Source of the DNA: Burkholderiales bacterium | Lineage (GTDB): Bacteria > Pseudomonadota > Gammaproteobacteria > Burkholderiales > Burkholderiaceae_C | Direction: 5' to 3' | Length of the DNA stretch: 64,000 nucleotides | Assembly (NCBI GenBank): GCA_016192425.1 | Contig: JACPUE010000052.1 | Location: forward strand, 1 to 64,000 | Notes under the pieces: generated by a model | The model's database searches: none | What the model saw: the letters and a program-made list of their open reading frames with translations, nothing else | What the model was told of the DNA's origin: nothing | Shown here: positions 54,035 to 62,815 of the stretch, piece after piece | How the letters are laid out: each line of letters opens with the position of its first letter | Numbering within the stretch: position 1 is the stretch's first letter | Made by a program: the position numbers and the translations under genes

Positions 54035-55842
54035 GGTCGGCCTCCGGCAGCGGGTTCCTGCGCATCGGGTGCAGGCTTCATGCGCTCGGGCATGGGGCGC
54101 AAGGCTTCGCTCAGGTGCGGCTCAAAGGACTGGTAGTCTGCCGTGAGGCTGGCGCTGGACACCACCGTGGGCCGCAAAAAGATGACCAGTTCGCTCTTGC
54201 TGCTGGACTTTTTCTTGTACTTGAACAACTCGCCCAGGCCCGGCACGCTGCCGATGCCTGGGGTCTGGTCGGTGCTGCCCGACACATCGTCGCGCATCAG
54301 GCCGCCCAGCACAGCCGTGTCGCCCGAACGCACCTTGATGACCGACTCCATCTCGCGCGTCTGGATCTGCGGAATGCGGCTGCTGATTTCGGAAATGTTG
54401 ATGCCGTCGTTGCGCGCCTGGGCCAGGTAGATGGGTACGGCCGGGTCATCCACATAGCTGATCACCCGCGAGAGCGTGGGCCGCAGGATCAGGGTGACCT
54501 CATCGCCCTCGCCCACCTGGGGCATGACGCTCATGACCAGCCCCACCGACACCGTGTTGGGCGTGGAGGTGAGCGTGAACGTAGGCGCCGACCCGGACGA
54601 CCCCGGTGTGAAGTTGGCCGACAGCGTGAAATAGACCAGGTCCTCGGTGACCTTGAGCAATGCCGCCTGGTTGTTGAGTGCGCTGATCTTGGGGCTGGAC
54701 AGCACCTTGGTGTTGCCAAAGGACTCCAGCAGGCGCAGCGCCGTGAACAACTGCATGGTGCTGTTGGCGCCAATGCGGGTGTACTTGGGCGTGAAGTTGG
54801 TCATGCTGGGAATGACGCCGCTGACCGGCACGCCCGAGGGCAGAACCGAGCCCGCAGGCCCCACCTGCAGCAAGGGCAGGCCATTGCGCACCACGGTCCA
54901 GTTGATGCCTTGCTGGTACTCGTCGGACAGGTTGACCTCGACGATGGTGGCCTCGATCATCACCTGGCGGCCCGCGCTCTTCATGACGCGGTCGATGAAC
55001 TCGCGCACGCGCATGTGCTGGCGGTAGGTGGCGCGCACAGAGATGACGCCCGTCTCCGGGTTGGCAATGACCGAAGCGGATTCCCTGAACCGCGCAGGTG
55101 CCTGCGCTGGCACCGCCGCCACCGGCATAGCAGCCCCGGCAGGCGCCGATGCCGTCGCCGCAGGCGCGGCAACGGGTGCCGCCACAGCGGCGGCAGCCCC
55201 CTCGGGAATGATCTTGTCGGTCTCGCGCAGCAGGTCGCGGATGTTCTGGGTCAGCGTCTCCCAGAAGCGGTTGTTGGAGTTGTTGGTGACGGCACTGTTG
55301 GAGCTGTTGCCCGCCCCCGATCCCCCGCCGCTGCGCGCAATGCTGGTGCTGGCACCGATTTCGCTGCGCGCCTCGCGCGCCACGTTGAGGTAGTCCACCC
55401 GGTAATGCCGCAGCACGGGCGCATCGGGCATGACGAACAGGTTGCGCCCTTCCATCTCGTAGCGCATGTTCACCTGCAGTGCGGCACGGTCCAGGATCTC
55501 GGGCAAGGTCTGGTCGATGGCGTTCATGCTCACCGTACCGGCCAGGTCGGGGTGCACGTCCAGGTTCAGGCGTGCATCGCGCGCAATGGCAAACAGCAGG
55601 CTGCGGATGTCCACGTTGTGCACGCTGACGGAAAACACATCGGCCTTGGCCCGCGCGGGGCTGGGCGGGGGCGGCAGCAAGGGCGCATCGACCAGCGCGG
55701 GGGGCTGCCCCTGCGCTGCGGCCTGGGGCCGCAGGTGGCCGGCCCCCGGCGCAGGCGCGTTGCTGGCACAGGCGGCCAGGCCCAGGGCCAGCAGCAGCAC
55801 CAGTGCGGGCTTCAGGGAGGGAGGCAGGGTTCCACACTTCAT
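54031..55842 (-). CDS. mshL: MshL/PilQ-type secretin
   Basis: A 603-residue outer-membrane secretin through which the pilus exits. A lipoprotein signal (VLLLALGLAACAS) opens it. N-domains follow (FSVSVHNVDIRSLLFAIARDA, about 65-85; LDVHPDLAGTVSMNAIDQTLPEIL), then the secretin barrel with LESFGNTKVLSSPKISALNNQAA and VRSGDTAVLGGLMRDDV ... PGLGELFKYKKKSSSKSELVIFLRP (residues about 505-580), the secretin signature. A Ser/Gly/Asn-rich stretch (GGGSGAGNSSNSAVTNNSNN) near residue 160 may be the valve or a linker. Overlaps mshM by four bases. Confidence 0.92.
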   Translation of the reverse strand: MKCGTLPPSLKPALVLLLALGLAACASNAPAPGAGHLRPQAAAQGQPPALVDAPLLPPPPSPARAKADVFSVSVHNVDIRSLLFAIARDARLNLDVHPDLAGTVSMNAIDQTLPEILDRAALQVNMRYEMEGRNLFVMPDAPVLRHYRVDYLNVAREARSEIGASTSIARSGGGSGAGNSSNSAVTNNSNNRFWETLTQNIRDLLRETDKIIPEGAAAAVAAPVAAPAATASAPAGAAMPVAAVPAQAPARFRESASVIANPETGVISVRATYRQHMRVREFIDRVMKSAGRQVMIEATIVEVNLSDEYQQGINWTVVRNGLPLLQVGPAGSVLPSGVPVSGVIPSMTNFTPKYTRIGANSTMQLFTALRLLESFGNTKVLSSPKISALNNQAALLKVTEDLVYFTLSANFTPGSSGSAPTFTLTSTPNTVSVGLVMSVMPQVGEGDEVTLILRPTLSRVISYVDDPAVPIYLAQARNDGINISEISSRIPQIQTREMESVIKVRSGDTAVLGGLMRDDVSGSTDQTPGIGSVPGLGELFKYKKKSSSKSELVIFLRPTVVSSASLTADYQSFEPHLSEALRPMPERMKPAPDAQEPAAGGRP

Positions 55843-57395
55843 GACGGCACCCGTTCGGGGTAAGTTTCTTCGCGCACGCGCACCAGGGAGCGCGGCAGGG
55901 GTTTGTGGGTCTTCAAGGCGTCGGGCCATTTTTGCAGGTTTTGCACGGCCTGCGCCCGGCTGGCGTAGCGCCCTGCATACACCGCCCACAGGCCCACCAT
56001 CCTGGTGTTGTCCTTGTGGCCGGGGTAGGCGCGGTCCTGCACCCACGCCTCGGCACCGGCCTGGCGTGCCTGCTCCAACAGGCGCAGTGCCCCGGCGGCG
56101 CTGTCGGACAGGCCCGTCTGCAGCACCCAGAAATCCTGCGCCGGGTCGTCGAACACCGCGCGGGTGTGCAGCACGGCCTCACGCAGCGCGGGCGGCAGCA
56201 AAGCGTAACGCTGCTCCAGCGGCTCCTGCGCAGGCACGGGGGGAGCCGCAGCGGCCGGACGCTCGGCCACGGCTGGCGCTGGTGGCTGCACGGTGGCAGC
56301 GGCCACCGATGCGGGCTCTGCCGATGGCGTAGGTGCCACTTCGGCCGAAGCAAGAGACGCGGCCACTGGCGTCACCACGGGTGCTGTGACCTGCGGCGCA
56401 GCCGCCGCAGGCGTTGGCCGCACCACTTGCGAAACCGAAGCCGCCCCCGCCGCAGGGGAACGCTGGCCCAGGCCATAGCCCACGGCCACCCCTGCCCCCA
56501 GGCCTGCAGCAGCCAGGGCCAGCCAGAGCAAGGCACGGCGCCAGGGAACGCCCACCACCGGCGCCTTACGGCTGGGAGCGCCGCCGCCCTGGACTTCGGC
56601 CACCGCCATGCGCACATGCTCGCGCCCGACCTGGTGCGCGCCCTGGGCAAAGGCCGCCAGCAGGGCCTTGTCGGCCAGCAGGTGGATGGCGCGGATGCGC
56701 CCGCCCGAGGCATCGGTCAGCGCGCGCAGCGCACGCGGCTCGAACAGGGCACCGCCCTGCCAGCCCGCACGGCGCAGGCGGTGTTCGATGTAGGCCGCGG
56801 CATCGGGGCCGTTCAGGGGCTGCAGCTCAAAGCGGTGCACCACGCGGTCGCGCACCTGGCGCAGCTTGGGCAGTGCCAGCAGCGCGTCCAATTCGGGCTG
56901 GCCGAACAGCACGATCTGCAGCAGCTTGTGCTGGGCCGTCTCCAGGTTGGACAGGAGCTTGATCTCCTCCAGCGACTCGGGCGGCATGGCCTGCGCCTCG
57001 TCGATGAGCACCACCGCGCGCCGCCCCTGGGCATGGCGCTGCAGCAGGGCTTCCTGGATGGTCAGCACCAGGGGCTGGCCCTCGGCCGGGGGCTGCAGGC
57101 CCCAGTCGGCAATCAGGGACTGCAGAATCTCGCGCGGGCCGAACGAGGGGTTGGCCAGATAGACCAGATCGACCTGATCGCCCGGCAGGCGCTCGGCCAG
57201 CATGCGGCACAGCATGGTTTTGCCGCTGCCAACCTCGCCCACCACCACCACGATGCCGTCTTCATCGAGCACCGCATGGTGCAGTGCGTCCAGGATGGCG
57301 CCACGCGCCTGACCCTCGAAAAAGAATTTTCCGTTCGGCGTGATGCCGAACGGAGCCTCACCCAACCGGAAGTGCTCTAGGTAGAGGGAAGACAA
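55839..57395 (-). CDS. mshM: MshM/ExeA-type AAA ATPase with C-terminal SPOR domain
   Basis: A 518-residue protein, first gene of the pilus cluster. It opens YLEHFRLGEAPFGITPNGKFFF, typical of the ExeA/MshM family. Walker A GEVGSGKT (53-60), Walker B VVLIDEAQAMP, then NLETAQHKLLQIVLFGQPEL (sensor region). One membrane helix (about 290-310) and a long Ala/Pro-rich linker follow, and the last 75 residues (FWVLQTGLSDSAAGALRLLEQARQ ... GLWAVYAGRYASRAQAVQNLQ) are a SPOR peptidoglycan-binding domain. It likely places the secretin through the cell wall. The start appears to be TTG at 57395; no ATG is possible before the family N terminus. Confidence 0.87.
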   Translation of the reverse strand: MSSLYLEHFRLGEAPFGITPNGKFFFEGQARGAILDALHHAVLDEDGIVVVVGEVGSGKTMLCRMLAERLPGDQVDLVYLANPSFGPREILQSLIADWGLQPPAEGQPLVLTIQEALLQRHAQGRRAVVLIDEAQAMPPESLEEIKLLSNLETAQHKLLQIVLFGQPELDALLALPKLRQVRDRVVHRFELQPLNGPDAAAYIEHRLRRAGWQGGALFEPRALRALTDASGGRIRAIHLLADKALLAAFAQGAHQVGREHVRMAVAEVQGGGAPSRKAPVVGVPWRRALLWLALAAAGLGAGVAVGYGLGQRSPAAGAASVSQVVRPTPAAAAPQVTAPVVTPVAASLASAEVAPTPSAEPASVAAATVQPPAPAVAERPAAAAPPVPAQEPLEQRYALLPPALREAVLHTRAVFDDPAQDFWVLQTGLSDSAAGALRLLEQARQAGAEAWVQDRAYPGHKDNTRMVGLWAVYAGRYASRAQAVQNLQKWPDALKTHKPLPRSLVRVREETYPERVPS

Positions 57396-57520
57396 GGCAA
57401 ATTCTTTTCAGATCAATAATTTATGCGCATTTCTTGAAAATGATAGTGCATTCGACCCAGGTACAGGTCGATATGTAACCTTTTGTTTACCTTTGGTGTG
57501 GTGCGGACGCAAAAACTGCG
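57396..57520 (-). promoter_or_regulatory. Control region of the pilus cluster
   Basis: 125 bp between the rsmB stop and the mshM start; clearly AT-richer than its surroundings. It contains the near-palindrome cgacccaggtacaggtcg (57453-57470), a candidate operator for the pilus response regulator or a Crp/Fnr-type protein. A TAAATT near 57412 (minus strand) could be a -10 box, but no convincing -35 goes with it. Confidence 0.4.
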
Positions 57521-58840
57521 TTACTTACGCTGCCAGACGGCGGCGAAGAAGCCGTCGGTCTGGTGGCGGTGCGGCCATAGGCGCAGGTAGCGGCTGCCGG
57601 AATCGCCGCCGCTGCACAGGCTGGCGGCCTCGGGCAGCTTGAGCTGGGCCAGCAGTTCGCCCGCATCCAGCGGCTCGAAATCGCGGTGGGCCTGGGTGAA
57701 GGCCTCGGCGATGGCCTCGTTCTCCTGCGGCAGCATGCTGCAGGTGGCATAGACCAGGCGTCCGCCCGATTTGGGCAGGCGGGCGGCGCTCTCCAGGATG
57801 GCGGCCTGCTTGGCCACCAGTTCCTCCAGCGCCTGGGGCGACTGGCGCCACTTGAGGTCGGGGTTGCGGCGCAGCGTGCCCAGGCCGGAACAGGGGGCAT
57901 CGACCAGCACGCGGTCGATCTTGCCCGCCAGGCGCTTGACGCGCTCGTCGCGCTCGTGGGCAATGGCCGCCGGGTGCACGTTGGACAGCCCGCTGCGCGC
58001 CAGCCGCGGCTTGAGCGCGTCGAGCCGGTGGGCCGACACGTCAAACGCGTACAGCCGCCCGGTGCTGCGCATGGTAGCGCCGATCGCCAGGGTCTTGCCC
58101 CCGGCGCCGGCGCAGAAGTCCACCACCATTTCGCCACGCTTGGCGTCCAGCAGCAGGGCCAGGAGCTGCGAGCCTTCGTCCTGCACCTCGATGGCGCCGC
58201 GCTCGAACGCGGGCAGCTTGGTCAGTGCGGGCTTGCCCTGCACCCGCAGGCCCCAGGGGGAGTACGGCGTTGCTACTGTTTTGATAGCTGCTTGCGCAAG
58301 CTCCTTCTGCACTTGGTCGCGTTTTTCCTTCAAGACATTGACGCGCAGGTCCAGCGGTGCGCTGGTGGACAAGGCCTGCACCAGGGGCCAGAACTCCGCA
58401 CCCAGCTGTGCCTTGAGCGGCTCTACCAGCCATTCGGGCAGGTTGTGGCGGTGGCGCTCCAGCAGGTCGTCCGGGGCGATGGTGTCGCACTGGTCCAGCC
58501 ACTGCTTTTCGCGGTCGCTCAGGGCCGACTTGAGGAAGTCGCGCGGGCCGTGCTGGGCCTGGGGGTTGGCGCGGCGCGCTTCTTCGTCCTGCCACTGGGC
58601 AAAGCCCAGGATGGCCAGGCGCCGCTCCTTGGGGCCGCTGCCCGAGGGGGCCAGGTGGTCGAACAGCAACTTTTTGCGGAGCACGGCATAGGCCGTTTCG
58701 GCCAGTGCGGCGCGCTCGCGCGGGCCGAGCTGGCGGTGGTCACGAAAAAAGCGGGACACCACGGCGTCGGCCGGGTGTTCCAGGGTCAGGGTCAGCCGCA
58801 CCAGTTCGGCGCAGGCTTGCAAAAGGGCGTTGGGATGCAT
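57521..58840 (-). CDS. rsmB: RsmB-type rRNA (cytosine-C5)-methyltransferase
   Basis: A 439-residue SAM-dependent m5C methyltransferase of the RsmB/NOP family. An N-terminal NusB-like helical region (DAVVSRFFRDHRQLGPRERAAL) and an RRM-like middle precede the SAM site VVDFCAGAGGKTLAIGA (about 262-278), motif IV VDAPCSGLGTLRRNPD (general-acid Cys) and motif VI ATCSMLPQENE (nucleophile Cys). Target C967 of 16S rRNA is likely but other NOP-family targets are possible. A 29-bp repeat copy encodes ELAQAAIKTVATP just before the catalytic domain. Confidence 0.9.
   Translation of the reverse strand: MHPNALLQACAELVRLTLTLEHPADAVVSRFFRDHRQLGPRERAALAETAYAVLRKKLLFDHLAPSGSGPKERRLAILGFAQWQDEEARRANPQAQHGPRDFLKSALSDREKQWLDQCDTIAPDDLLERHRHNLPEWLVEPLKAQLGAEFWPLVQALSTSAPLDLRVNVLKEKRDQVQKELAQAAIKTVATPYSPWGLRVQGKPALTKLPAFERGAIEVQDEGSQLLALLLDAKRGEMVVDFCAGAGGKTLAIGATMRSTGRLYAFDVSAHRLDALKPRLARSGLSNVHPAAIAHERDERVKRLAGKIDRVLVDAPCSGLGTLRRNPDLKWRQSPQALEELVAKQAAILESAARLPKSGGRLVYATCSMLPQENEAIAEAFTQAHRDFEPLDAGELLAQLKLPEAASLCSGGDSGSRYLRLWPHRHQTDGFFAAVWQRK
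58269..58297. repeat. Dispersed repeat inside rsmB
   Basis: gttgctactgttttgatagc followed by tgcttgcgc; its reverse complement is 28 of 29 identical to 36849-36877 in lolA. It lies in a helical linker of the methyltransferase. Confidence 0.75.
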
Positions 58841-58874
58841 GGGCGGGATTGTCCCACCCTTGGGGCGGAACAGG

Positions 58875-60728
58875 TCAGCGCACGAACACGGGCTCGGCAG
58901 CGTGGCGCTTGAGTTCCTCGGGCGAGCTGGCTTCGTCGGCGTCCATCACCAGCATGGGGCCGGGCATGGACAGGCTGTTTTCCAGCCGGTGGCACAGCGC
59001 CAGGCTTTCATCAGGCTCCAGGCCGGGCAGTTCCACAAACAGCAGGTAGGCCCGGCGCCGGGGGAATTCGCGCAGCTGCTTGCGTACCAGCCAGGCACGC
59101 GCCACGTTGCGGTAGCGGGCGAGTTGGGTGGTGAGCTCTGTCTGCTCGAAGGCGCTGAGGTCGTGCCGCACCGCGCGGGCAAAGAGCGATGCGCCCGAGA
59201 GTTCCTCCCAGGCGCGGTCTTCGGCCTCCTGGGCGCGCTCCAGGCGTTTGCGCCATTGCTTGTAGGCGGCGGCGTCGTGCTCCATGCCGGGGCGCGAGAT
59301 TTCCAGTTCGGCCAGCGCCGTGCGTGCCGCCCACCAGCGGCTGTCGCCATCGCCGTCCCAGAGCTGTTCCAGGCACTGGAGCTTGCCCTGGCGGTCTTCG
59401 TCGGGCAGGCTTTGCACCAGCCCGCGCAGGGCGCCCGCATGCCCTGGGCTGCGCTGCAGGGCCAGTTCGTACAGGGGCTGCACCGGCGCGCGCGGATCGA
59501 GGTGGCGCGAGAGGCGCGCCAGCTCCACCATTTCGTCGGCATTGTTCTGCGCCTGTTGGGCGGTGAGTTTTTGCACCCGCTCGCGCACCTGGGCCAGCCA
59601 GGCGTGGTGCTGCTTCCATTCGGTGGCGTGGTCGCGGCACCACTGCTTGTCGAAATGCGCAATCCAGCGCTTGGCGTCGTCGCCCAGCAGTTCCATGGCG
59701 CTGCCGCCCGACCATTCGGGCAGGATGGGCGGTGCTTCCAGTGCCTCGATGCGGTCGCGCAGGCCGGGGTGGGTGTCGTCCACATTGCTCAGGCGCTTGA
59801 GGGCCTGGCGCAGTGCGTCGTTGGCAAAGGCCGGGTCGGGCATGCGCGCCAGGCGCTTGCGCAGCGAGCGGTACGGCCCCACGGGCACCGGGTGGTCGGC
59901 GGCCTTGCTCCAGTGGCGCTCCCAGAAGTGGCGCTCCATCCAGGTGCCGCGCACTTCCACCTCGATGAGCGCGGCGGCGGCCACCTCGCGCCCCACCAGG
60001 CGCCCGGCGATGCGGTCGGCTTCGTACTCGTCCTGGCGCGCCAGCGCGAAGCTGCGCGCCGCAAAACGCGGCAGGTACCAATGCATGAAGGCGTTGGACG
60101 CGGCGGCCACGATGTTGCCGTCGTCGCGCAGGCCCTGGTGCATGCGCATCCAGGCCATGCGGGTGCGGTAGATCCAGGCGGCAAAGCGGCCGTGGTCGCC
60201 GCGCAGATGGCCGTATTCGTGGCCCAGCACGGCCAGGAAGCGCTGGCGGTCCAGCGCCATCAGCAGCGGCAGGCCGATGGTGAGGTGGTTGACCGCGCCG
60301 CCCAGCAGGCCGTAGCGCGGCTGCTGGCGGATGCAGGCGTTGAACTCGTCGTTGAGGTACACGTGGTGGATGTGCGGTCCCTTGATCTTGCGGCGGATGC
60401 GCTCCAGGGCGTCGAACAAGGCGGGCGCTTCCACGGCCGTGATCTCCACGCCGTCGGGCGCGTCGCTGCGCAGCCACAGCGCCTGCAGGCTGGTCCACAG
60501 CAGCGTCAGGCCGCTGATGAGCACCATCACGAACCCGAACCTGAAGCGCCCGGCCAGCAAGGGCGGCAAGGCCCAGGCCACCATGCCCAGCGCCAGCAGC
60601 AGGCAGCCCAGCACCCAGGCGTAGCCCAGGGCGGCAAACGCAGCCACGCTGCGCCGGTAGGCGCTGCTGTTTTCGGCGCTGGCGATTTCGCTCATGCGCA
60701 CCATGTGGACGAAATCGGCCTGGTCCAT
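58875..60728 (-). CDS. M48-family zinc metalloprotease with helical C-terminal half
   Basis: A 617-residue membrane protease. Two N-terminal hydrophobic helices (near 30-55 and 60-80), then VYLNDEFNACIRQQPRYG and the active site LAVLGHEYGHLRGDHG (HExxH, about residue 175), third ligand in RQDEYEADRIAGRLVG. The second half (about 330-617) is helical and soluble and resembles the TPR-like C termini of HtpX-related proteases (PLYELALQRSPGHAGALRGLV). Not closely similar to the Ste24-type gene at 18380. Substrates unknown. Start ATG 60728 has GGAGAGGG upstream. Confidence 0.88.
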   Translation of the reverse strand: MDQADFVHMVRMSEIASAENSSAYRRSVAAFAALGYAWVLGCLLLALGMVAWALPPLLAGRFRFGFVMVLISGLTLLWTSLQALWLRSDAPDGVEITAVEAPALFDALERIRRKIKGPHIHHVYLNDEFNACIRQQPRYGLLGGAVNHLTIGLPLLMALDRQRFLAVLGHEYGHLRGDHGRFAAWIYRTRMAWMRMHQGLRDDGNIVAAASNAFMHWYLPRFAARSFALARQDEYEADRIAGRLVGREVAAAALIEVEVRGTWMERHFWERHWSKAADHPVPVGPYRSLRKRLARMPDPAFANDALRQALKRLSNVDDTHPGLRDRIEALEAPPILPEWSGGSAMELLGDDAKRWIAHFDKQWCRDHATEWKQHHAWLAQVRERVQKLTAQQAQNNADEMVELARLSRHLDPRAPVQPLYELALQRSPGHAGALRGLVQSLPDEDRQGKLQCLEQLWDGDGDSRWWAARTALAELEISRPGMEHDAAAYKQWRKRLERAQEAEDRAWEELSGASLFARAVRHDLSAFEQTELTTQLARYRNVARAWLVRKQLREFPRRRAYLLFVELPGLEPDESLALCHRLENSLSMPGPMLVMDADEASSPEELKRHAAEPVFVR

Positions 60729-60804
60729 GTGGCAGCCCTCTCCTGTCGGTTTGAATCGTTCAGGCTGCCATGGTACCCGCGCCGTGCACGGGCGGCGGGT
60801 GACA

Positions 60805-61887
60805 TCAGCGGGGGCGGGGCAGCTCCAGCACGGCCTCCAGCCCGCCGCCGGTGGCGTTGCGCAGCACCAGCGTACCGCCATGGCGCAGGGCAATGTCGCG
60901 CGCAATCGACAGGCCCAGCCCCATGCCCCCGCTGGCGCGGTTGCGCGAGGGCTCCACCCGGTAGAACGGCTCCATGACGCTGGCCAGTTCCTGCGCCGGC
61001 AGGCCGGGCCCATGGTCGCGCACGGTGATGCGCACGGCAGTGCCCAGGTCCAGCACGCTGACCTGCGCGCCGCCGCCATAGCGCAGGGCGTTGCCCACCA
61101 GGTTGTCCAGGCAGCGGCGCAATGCACCGGGCCGCACCTGCAGGGGGGCGCAACGGCCGTCCACGGCGATCTCGTGGCCGGTGTCCAGATAGTCGTCGGC
61201 CATGCTGTCGATGAGGGCGCGCACATCGACCTTTGCCAGGGGCTCGGCGTGGGCCGCGCCGCGCAGATGCTCCAGCGTGGCGGTGATCATGGCGTCCATC
61301 TCGGCAATGTCGCGGCCCATGCGCTCGCGCTCGCTGGCCTGCGCCAGGGCTTCGGTGCGCAGGCGCAGGCGGGTCAGCGGGGTGCGCAGGTCGTGCGACA
61401 CGGCGGCCACAAACCGGTCGCGCTCGGCTAACTGTTGGCGGATGCGTGCCTGCATCTGGTTGAACACCCGGCTGGCCTGGCGGAATTCGCGCGGCCCTTC
61501 TTCGGGCACCGGGGGGGTGGCGCCCTCCTGCCCCAGTGCCTGCGCCGCCTCGGCCAGGCGCTGCACGGGCCGCGTCAGCCAGCGGGCCGCCCACCAGGCC
61601 GCCGCCGCCAGCGCGGCCAGGCGCACGGCAATGTCCAGCACCAGGCCCCAGCGCAGCGGCGCGGGCGCCTGGAGCATGCCCAGCAAGCCTCGCGGGCCAG
61701 GCCCCGGCCCTGCTTGCGCTGGCGGCGGCCCCGGCGGTGGCGCCGACATGCCTGGCGGCTGGGGCGGCTGCGGGCGCAGTTCGAACATCAGCGACAGGGC
61801 CAGCACATGGCTGGCCAGCACGGCCAGCACCAGCAGCAGCGTGAGGCGCCCGCGCAGCGTGTCGGGCAGCAGCCCTAGCGATGGCAT
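60805..61887 (-). CDS. Sensor histidine kinase (EnvZ-like)
   Basis: A 360-residue inner-membrane kinase. TM1 (about 13-34), a short periplasmic loop of about 40 residues dominated by prolines and glycines (PPQPPGMSAPPPGPPPAQ), TM2 (about 82-102), HAMP, then H-box AVSHDLRTPL (His 165), N-box LDNLVGNALRYG, G1 DHGPGLPAQE and G2 GGMGLGLSIARD. The periplasmic part is too small for a classic ligand domain, so the signal may be sensed in the membrane or through a partner. Overlaps the regulator gene by 13 bp. Confidence 0.92.
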   Translation of the reverse strand: MPSLGLLPDTLRGRLTLLLVLAVLASHVLALSLMFELRPQPPQPPGMSAPPPGPPPAQAGPGPGPRGLLGMLQAPAPLRWGLVLDIAVRLAALAAAAWWAARWLTRPVQRLAEAAQALGQEGATPPVPEEGPREFRQASRVFNQMQARIRQQLAERDRFVAAVSHDLRTPLTRLRLRTEALAQASERERMGRDIAEMDAMITATLEHLRGAAHAEPLAKVDVRALIDSMADDYLDTGHEIAVDGRCAPLQVRPGALRRCLDNLVGNALRYGGGAQVSVLDLGTAVRITVRDHGPGLPAQELASVMEPFYRVEPSRNRASGGMGLGLSIARDIALRHGGTLVLRNATGGGLEAVLELPRPR

Positions 61888-62594
61888 CCGATACGCCCCT
61901 GCAGCGACTGCACCTGCAGCAGATAGCCTGCGCCGCGCACGGTGCGGATCATCGAGGGCGCGCAGGCCCCGTCGGCCAGCTTGCCGCGCAGGCGCGAGAC
62001 CAGCAGGTCGATGCTGCGCTCGAACGCGTCCATGGTGCGGCCGCGCGCCTGCTCCATCAATTGGTCGCGGCTGAAGATGCGCCGGGGCATGCGCAAAAAG
62101 GTGCACAGCAGGCGGAATTCGGCGTTGGACAGCGGCACCAGCACCCCTTGCGGCGAGACCAGGTGGCGCTCGACGGTGTGCAGCTCCCAGCCGTCAAAGC
62201 GCACCACATCGTCGGTCAAGGCCTGCGGCTGGCCCGCCGAGCGGCGCAGCACGGTCTGGATGCGCGCCACCAGCTCGCGCGGCTCGAACGGCTTGGCCAT
62301 GTAGTCGTCGGCGCCCATCTCCAGGCCCAGCACGCGGTCGTAGGGGTCGCAGCGCGCGGTGAGCATGATGATGGGCAGGGCCGAGCGCTGGCGCACCTCG
62401 CGCGCCAGGGTGATGCCGTCTTCGCCCGGCAGCATGAGGTCCAGCACCAGCAGATCGACGCTGTGCTGCGCCATCTGCTCGCGCATGGTCGCGCCGTCGT
62501 GCGCCGCCAGGGCCTCGAAGCCAAAGCGGCGCAGGTAGTCGGTCAAAAGTGCCGTGATGTCGGCGTCGTCGTCCACGACCAGAACGGTGTGCAT
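61875..62594 (-). CDS. OmpR-family response regulator
   Basis: A 239-residue regulator: receiver with VLVVDDDADI (acidic residues 8-10), phosphoacceptor Asp 52 in VLDLMLPGEDG, Thr in IIMLTAR and Lys in YMAKPFEPRELVARI; winged-helix output domain with LSNAEFRLLCTFLRMP, GRTMDAFERSIDLLVSRLRGKL and IRTVRGAGYLLQ. First gene of the two-component operon; it is divergent from the EF-hand gene and the 221-bp space between them holds direct and inverted repeats, so control of that gene is likely (inference). Confidence 0.95.
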   Translation of the reverse strand: MHTVLVVDDDADITALLTDYLRRFGFEALAAHDGATMREQMAQHSVDLLVLDLMLPGEDGITLAREVRQRSALPIIMLTARCDPYDRVLGLEMGADDYMAKPFEPRELVARIQTVLRRSAGQPQALTDDVVRFDGWELHTVERHLVSPQGVLVPLSNAEFRLLCTFLRMPRRIFSRDQLMEQARGRTMDAFERSIDLLVSRLRGKLADGACAPSMIRTVRGAGYLLQVQSLQGRIGCHR

Positions 62595-62701
62595 CCCTCG
62601 TCTCGCAAAGCGCGCAATCGGGCCAGTGTAGGCAAGCCCCTGGCCGCCAGGGCGGCGAACTGGCGGGTGTTCGCCCGGCTTTTCCAGGCTTGGAACCGGG
62701 C

Positions 62702-62723
62702 TTTGTATCAGCGCCGGTACAAA
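62702..62723. promoter_or_regulatory. Candidate operator between the regulator and the EF-hand gene
   Basis: tttgta-N10-tacaaa is a 6-bp perfect inverted repeat. Next to it TACAAAC and ACAAACC form a direct repeat of the type bound by OmpR regulators (62718-62733). TTGACA (62738-62743) follows, but with no matching -10 at 17 bp. Confidence 0.4.
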
Positions 62724-62815
62724 CAGGACAAACCCCCTTGACATGCCCCGCCAAGAATGAAGCCAGGCTCCCAGGCCCCCTGGCGGCCAACAACCCTGGA
62801 AAGAAAGGAATGACT

